Shown piece by piece: positions 51,068 through 55,704 of a DNA stretch of 55,704 bases. The notes below the pieces were generated by a model, which saw nothing but the letters and a program-made list of their open reading frames with translations, searched no databases and had not been told where the DNA came from. The stretch's first letter is position 1. Every line of letters begins with the position of its first letter. Both the position numbers and the translations under genes were made by a program. The DNA is from Novosphingobium aquimarinum (lineage in GTDB: Bacteria; Pseudomonadota; Alphaproteobacteria; Sphingomonadales; Sphingomonadaceae), in assembly GCF_009746585.1 (NCBI RefSeq), contig NZ_WRPO01000025.1:1-55704 (forward strand). The letters run 5' to 3'.

Positions 51068-51913
51068 ATGGCCCTCACAGCCGAACGACCTTCGCAGCAA
51101 CTCATCGATCTTGTTGGCACACTTGGCGGCACATGGCACGGCAGAACAGCAATGTGCCTTTGCCCCGCGCATTCCGACAGCACACCAAGCCTATCGATCC
51201 GCCAGGGTGACCGCGGCATTCTGGTGACCTGCTTCGCCGGATGCGATCGGGAAGACGTCCTGCGTGAACTCCGACGCGTGCCCATCCGCGACCATTTCAG
51301 CTATACCGATGCTCCTGCCGTCTCATCCGGCAATGCGAGCCGACTGTGGGATGACGCCCTTTCCCTCGAAGGCACGCTGGCAGAACGCTATCTGGCTTCG
51401 CGCTATCTCGCGCCGATCAACGACGACCTGCGCTTCCATCCCCGCTGTCCGTACCGGCCCAAACCCTGGACAAGCTTCCACCCGGCTCTTCTGGTGGCGG
51501 TGCGGGAAGGGCAGCGCCTCACAGCCGTCCAGAGAATATTCCTCGATCCCATGACCGCGCGCTATCGCATGAAGCTTATGCTCGGTCGGCCAGCGGCGGG
51601 CGCCTGGCAAGGGGGAGGGCGGGGCGCCACGGTCCTTGCTCTCGCCGAAGGCTTCGAGACCGCGCGCGCCTTCACCATTCTCAATGCGCTGCCATGCTGG
51701 GCAAGTCTCGGAGCGCGGCGACTGCATCAGATCCGCCTGCCGGAGACGGTGCAAACGCTCATCCTTGCCCAGGATAATGACGCGGAAGGCCTCCGCGCCG
51801 CCGATCAGGCCGAGCTGCTCTACGCTCGCCCAGGCCTCACGATCGAACGAATGCCGCCCCCGCGCGGCTTCAAGGATTGGGCCAAGGTCCTCGAGAAACG
51901 CATGGCTGCCTGA
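51068..51913 (+). CDS. Toprim-domain plasmid primase-like protein
   Basis: 281 residues. The N-terminus has a CHC2-like zinc region (MCLCPAHSDSTPSLSI and LVTCFAGCDRE). A Toprim domain follows (LALAEGFETARAF with the catalytic glutamate; TLILAQDNDAEGLRAADQA with the Asp-x-Asp). Such proteins act in plasmid or phage DNA replication or transfer. A purine tract (51028-51042) lies 26 bp upstream of the start and is repeated before the gene at 53110. Confidence 0.85.
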   Translation: MALTAERPSQQLIDLVGTLGGTWHGRTAMCLCPAHSDSTPSLSIRQGDRGILVTCFAGCDREDVLRELRRVPIRDHFSYTDAPAVSSGNASRLWDDALSLEGTLAERYLASRYLAPINDDLRFHPRCPYRPKPWTSFHPALLVAVREGQRLTAVQRIFLDPMTARYRMKLMLGRPAAGAWQGGGRGATVLALAEGFETARAFTILNALPCWASLGARRLHQIRLPETVQTLILAQDNDAEGLRAADQAELLYARPGLTIERMPPPRGFKDWAKVLEKRMAA

Positions 51914-51976
51914 GAGGAACGCCGCCCGTCCAACCTCGCGGAGCGAGGAATCTTTCAACGAACGCCGATTTCAGGC

Positions 51977-52996
51977 ATGATTGCCACCATGAAGGCCTTT
52001 GTACTGACAGGTTATGGAGGACCGGAAGCGACGGTACTTCGCGAGATTCCGCGTCCCGAACCCGGACCGGGCGAGATCCTGGTCCGTGTGCATGCGGCCG
52101 GCCTCAATCCCGTCGACTTCAAGACGCGCGAGGGAAAGCTCAAGACTGTCCTGCGCTATTCCTTGCCGATCACAATGGGCAACGAGCTTGCCGGCGTCGT
52201 CGAAGCGTCCCACTCCGCCGGCTCGCAGTTCGCTCCGGGTGACCGAATTTTCGCGCGAATGCCCAAGGAAGCCATGGGGGCGTTTGCCGACTATGCAATC
52301 GTCCCGGAAAACCTCGTGGCGAGGATGCCGGCGGCACTTGATTTCGATGCGGCCGCAGGCGTGCCACTCGCCAGCCTCACAGCGCTTCAGGCCCTTCGCG
52401 ACGAATTGCAGCTCAAGCCGGGAAGCCGCGTCTTCATCTCCGGTGGAGCCGGGGGCGTTGGCACATTCGCCATTCAGATCGCCAAATGGCTCGGCGCCGA
52501 AGTCACGACCACGGCTTCGCCGCGGGGAAGGGAACTGGTCGAGCGCCTCGGCGCCGATGTCGTGATCGACTACACGACGCAGCGCTTCGAGGATCATGTG
52601 CGCGACATGGATGGTGTCTTCGACCTGATCGGCGGCGACACCCTCATGAAATCGTTTCAGGTCGTGAAGCCTGGCGGCAAGGTCGTGTCGATCGCCGGGA
52701 CACCCGAGCCCCAGACGGCGAGAAAGGACCTCCACCGGGGATTGCTGCTCACCGCGCTATTCTGGGCGGCCAGCTACAAGCTGCGCGCGGAGGCAAGAAA
52801 GCACGGCGTCACCTACCGATTTTTGTTCATGCACCCGAGCGGCCCTGAGCTCACCCAGCTCGCTGGCCTCGTTGAACAGAAGAAACTCGAGCCGGTGATC
52901 GACCGCGTTTTTCCCTTTGCCGACATAGCCGACGCATTCTCGCATCTCGAGTCCGGGCACGCGAAGGGCAAGATCGTGGTGCAGATGCCGGCCTGA
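51977..52996 (+). CDS. NADP-dependent MDR oxidoreductase (quinone oxidoreductase-like)
   Basis: 339 residues: MKAFVLTGYGGPEATVLREIPRPEPGPGEILVRVHAAGLNPVDFK start, then the Rossmann motif VFISGGAGGVGTFAIQIAKWLGAEVTTTASP. Zinc ligands are absent. Likely reduces quinones or unsaturated aldehydes with NADPH. It sits as a cargo gene between two plasmid-type genes. ATG 51977 is kept; ATG 51989 (MKAFVL) is the usual family start. Confidence 0.9.
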   Translation: MIATMKAFVLTGYGGPEATVLREIPRPEPGPGEILVRVHAAGLNPVDFKTREGKLKTVLRYSLPITMGNELAGVVEASHSAGSQFAPGDRIFARMPKEAMGAFADYAIVPENLVARMPAALDFDAAAGVPLASLTALQALRDELQLKPGSRVFISGGAGGVGTFAIQIAKWLGAEVTTTASPRGRELVERLGADVVIDYTTQRFEDHVRDMDGVFDLIGGDTLMKSFQVVKPGGKVVSIAGTPEPQTARKDLHRGLLLTALFWAASYKLRAEARKHGVTYRFLFMHPSGPELTQLAGLVEQKKLEPVIDRVFPFADIADAFSHLESGHAKGKIVVQMPA

Positions 52997-53109
52997 CGGG
53001 CGCCGATAGCATCCCGGCCTTCGGCACTGGCCATGCCAGCGCAATAAGAAGGGGAGGGGGATCGGAGGACTGATGCTGCCGATGGGGCAGCCAGTCCGGA
53101 GACCCCACC

Positions 53110-55560
53110 ATGTCCGATCTCTTCGATACCGCCACCGCGGCCGAACGCCGCGCGGCCACGCTTCTCCTCAACCGTCTCCGGTCAAGCGACCCAATCACCC
53201 GGGCGAACCTCAATGCTGCCATGGTCGAGGGATATGGCGGGACCGACGCCGATGGCTTCTGGACCCAGCGTGACAGCTTCGAGATCCTCGAACACGCGCT
53301 CGCGCACCATCTCCAGTTCGGACCCTATCCCCTCCGCTCGCTCGATGACGTAGGCGCCGCCTGCGATCTCCTGGACCGGCTGCCCACCCAGACCGTTCGC
53401 AGCGAGGATCAGATCGAATGGCAGCAATTCTCGACGCCCGTCGATCTTGCGGCGATCGCCGTCCTTCTCGCCAACATCCAGAGCGATGACATCATTCTCG
53501 AACCCAGCGCGGGCAACGGCCTTCTCGTAGCGCACTGCCGCGATTTCGCAGCGCTGCAACTCAACGAATACGCGCCGGCCCGCCGTGCCCGGCTCGCCGA
53601 CGTATTCCCAGATGCCGTCGTCACCGGTCATGACGGCGCGACGATCAACTCGACCCTCGCAGCCGCGCCGCGGCCGAGCCTGATCCTCATGAACCCGCCA
53701 TTCTCCCGCTCGGTCGGGCTTGGCGCCGACGCACATGCCGCCGTCCGTCATCTCCAGGCAGCGCTACGCCGCCTCCAGACTGGCGGCAGGCTCGTTGCGA
53801 TCATGCCCGACTGGTTTGGCCCCAACGCACGGATGCGCGATCTCTTCGAGACGACCTTGCGCGATGTCAGCGTCCAGACTTCGGTGCGGCTCGAAAAATG
53901 CTATCTCAAACACGGCACCTCGATCGCCGTCAGGCTCTTCGTCATCGACAAGGTGCCGGGCAAGACCATTCCCGCGACAATCCAACGCAGCTCGATCCGC
54001 GACCTCATCGGCGCACTTACGATCCACGACCGTGCGGTTCTCGGCGCACCCTTGGCCCCAGCTCCGAAGCGGTCGAGTAGCCCTTCGCTCTTCCGCGCCA
54101 TGAAGAGCAATCGCGCGCAGCCGCGTCCGTATCACGCGCCGGTCCGCAACAATGTCCTGCCGGTCCAATACACGCCGCTCGATACGCCGGCGCCGCTGCT
54201 CGACCAGGTCGGCGTCTATCTTCCCTATCGCCCGAGCCGGATCACCTTCGAGGCCGCCGGCGAACATCCGACCGCGCTGGTCGAGTCGGTCGCGATGGGC
54301 TCAATCGCGGGGCCGATCCCTGCTTATGTGCCAAACCTGCCCGAGCGCACCGTCTCCGAGCGCCTGCTGTCGGCCTCGCAGCTCGAGACTGTCGTCTATG
54401 CCGGTCACGCCTGGGACCAGTTCCTGCCCGGCAAGTTCAGGCCTGCCAAGGAAGGCGTCGGTCTGGAGGAAGCGCCGGACGGCCGCGCCTATCGCATGGG
54501 CTACTTCCTCGGCGACGGCACGGGCGCGGGGAAGGGGCGGCAGGTCGCGGCCTGCATTCTCGACAGCTGGCTTGCCGGCCGCCGGCGCAACATCTGGATT
54601 TCCAAGAACGAGGCGCTCCTCGAAGATGCGCGACGCGACTGGACTGCGCTTGGCGGCCTCGCCGCCGACATCCAGCCACTCGCCAACTGGAAGATCGATC
54701 AGGCGATCCCGCTCGAGCAGGGCGTGCTCTTCGTCACCTATCCGACCCTTCGTTCCGCGCGCGGCGATCATAGCCGCCTCCAGCAGATCATCGGCTGGGC
54801 CGGCGAGGACTTCGAAGGCGTCATCGGCTTCGACGAGGCGCACGAGATGGGCGGCGTCGCCGGCGGCGAGGGCGCCCTGGGCAAGAAAGAGGGGTCGCAG
54901 CAGGGCATTTCCGGCGTGCTGCTGCAGAACCACCTGCCCGGCGCCCGCGTCCTCTATGCCTCGGCCACGGGCGCGTCCGACGTCAACAACCTCGCCTATG
55001 CCGTGCGATTGGGGCTCTGGGGCCCGGAAACGGCCTTCAGCAACCGTGAGCAGTTCATTGCGGGCATCCGGAAGGGCGGCATCGCGGCGATGGAACTGGT
55101 GGCCCGGGACATGAAGGCGCTCGGCCTTTACACCGCGAGGGCGCTCAGCTTCGCCGGCGTCGAATATGAGATCCTGCGCCACGAGCTGACCAGAGAGCAG
55201 ATCGCGGTCTACGATGCCTATGCCGACGCCTGGGGCATCATCCACCGCAACATGGAGCGCGCGCTCGAACTGACGGCGGTGGTCGACGGGCTCGAGAATG
55301 CGACCCTCAACAGCGGTGCCAAGGCATCGGCGCGCTCACGCTTCGAATCGACGAAGCAGCGCTTCTTCGGCCAGCTCCTCCTCTCCATGAAGCTACCGAC
55401 CGTCATCGCGGCCGCCAAGGCTCATCTCGCCGCCGGGCAATCGGTCGTTCTTCAGCTTGTCACCACCGCGGAATCGATCCTCGATCGGCGCTTGGGCGAT
55501 CTCTCGCCCGACGAGCGCGCGAACCTGGAAATTGACCTGAGCCCGCGTGAGTACGTGTAA
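53110..55560 (+). pseudogene. Truncated strawberry-notch family methylase/helicase
   Basis: 816 residues, whereas intact plasmid homologues are about 1,400. It has an N6-methylase-like domain (EPSAGNG 131-137, LMNPPF 194-198) and a superfamily 2 helicase start (Walker A GDGTGAGKG 468-476, DEAH 575-578). It ends LSPREYV* inside the helicase, exactly where a 38-bp near-palindrome begins, so the remaining helicase domain is missing. GGAGACC precedes the ATG. Family members are thought to act in plasmid DNA handling or defence. Confidence 0.8.
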
Positions 55561-55586
55561 TGTTGAGCTCAACATTAGACGTATTC
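55549..55586. repeat. 38-bp near-palindrome at the helicase break point
   Basis: The centre is a perfect 20-bp palindrome TAATGTTGAG/CTCAACATTA (55558-55577); extension on each side keeps 17 of 19 arm positions matched. It supplies the stop codon of the truncated gene. Likely an insertion or recombination junction. Confidence 0.65.
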
Positions 55587-55649
55587 TTTGCAGTCGCAGT
55601 TTATGTCGAGCGTGGCGGCAGGAGGCGCAGGTTTCCTTCGGTTTTCCAT
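55575..55649 (-). CDS. Short ORF convergent with the truncated helicase
   Basis: 24 residues, MENRRKPAPPAATLDINCDC followed by KEYV. GGAG lies 8-9 bp upstream of the ATG. It ends in KEYV*, and the helicase ends in REYV* across the near-palindrome. It could be the start of a gene on the inserted element or a chance ORF. Confidence 0.3.
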   Translation of the reverse strand: MENRRKPAPPAATLDINCDCKEYV

Positions 55650-55670
55650 GATTTCACTCCAGATAATTAC

Positions 55671-55702
55671 GGTTCCCTCGACCTCAACAAGTCGAAGGAA
55701 CC
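55671..55702. repeat. Inverted repeat at the right end of the window
   Basis: GGTTCCCTCGAC and GTCGAAGGAACC pair with one mismatch around an 8-base loop (CTCAACAA). It could be a terminator or an end of a mobile element. Its continuation is outside the window. Confidence 0.45.
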
Positions 55703-55704
55703 AA

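Noticed and set aside
1..55704. CRISPR arrays, tRNA and rRNA genes
   Set aside because: No regularly spaced repeats other than the plasmid iterons, and no tRNA- or rRNA-like sequence was recognised.

Overview
The window is GC-rich DNA that looks like a Sphingomonadaceae (Sphingomonas/Sphingobium/Novosphingobium-type) plasmid or plasmid-derived contig. The evidence is a complete iteron-type replication and partition block (repA, parA, parB, oriV iterons), alphaproteobacterial SciP-type and DksA proteins, the imuA-imuB-dnaE2 cassette with an alphaproteobacterial SOS box (GAAC-N7-GAAC), and a TonB-receptor/PiuB iron operon. Family assignments come from reading the translated sequence; no database search was run.

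Layout. 1-113: tail of an IS transposase. 144-9425, minus strand: redox and ion genes, namely trxC, an MDR oxidoreductase, a DedA protein, kup, DUF2474-cydB-cydA (cyanide-insensitive-type bd oxidase) and an FdhF/YdeP molybdopterin enzyme. 9828-11145: small ORF, grpE, SGNH hydrolase. 11211-22155: iron block with fur, a DUF454 protein, a metallopeptidase, a six-gene operon (TonB receptor, PepSY/PiuB protein, small membrane protein, alpha/beta hydrolase, membrane protein, MFS exporter) and a divergent AraC regulator. 22243-25139: small genes, a TraR/DksA zinc-finger protein and a diguanylate cyclase with a structured leader. 25565-32997: DNA-damage block with two divergent SRAP genes, imuA, imuB and dnaE2. 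33173-39317: small proteins, rpe, a sciP paralogue, a lipoprotein, DUF983, MarC, a PEP mutase/isocitrate lyase-family protein and dksA. 39396-43681: cueR-copA and mgtE, the latter behind a structured leader. 44352-55557: plasmid block with integrase, DUF1612-type protein, parB, parA, repA, oriV, Toprim protein, an MDR oxidoreductase and a truncated strawberry-notch methylase/helicase.

The strongest candidate for something undescribed is a sigma-54 regulon written into this element. Four intergenic regions carry two GGACA-N3-TGTCC-type palindromes with centres 22 or 23 bp apart. In three of them a consensus or near-consensus -24/-12 promoter lies 52-53 bp from the pair. These promoters face the MDR-trxC genes, the small ORF-grpE-SGNH genes and the PEP mutase-family gene. 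This is the geometry expected of an NtrC-family enhancer-binding protein, but no such activator is encoded in the window. Other notable items are an mgtE leader with two mutually exclusive pairings, a three-way-junction RNA upstream of the diguanylate cyclase, a shared SOS box between two SRAP genes of which one lacks the catalytic cysteine, a pair of 22-bp palindromes flanking parA, and a helicase gene cut off exactly at a 38-bp near-palindrome.
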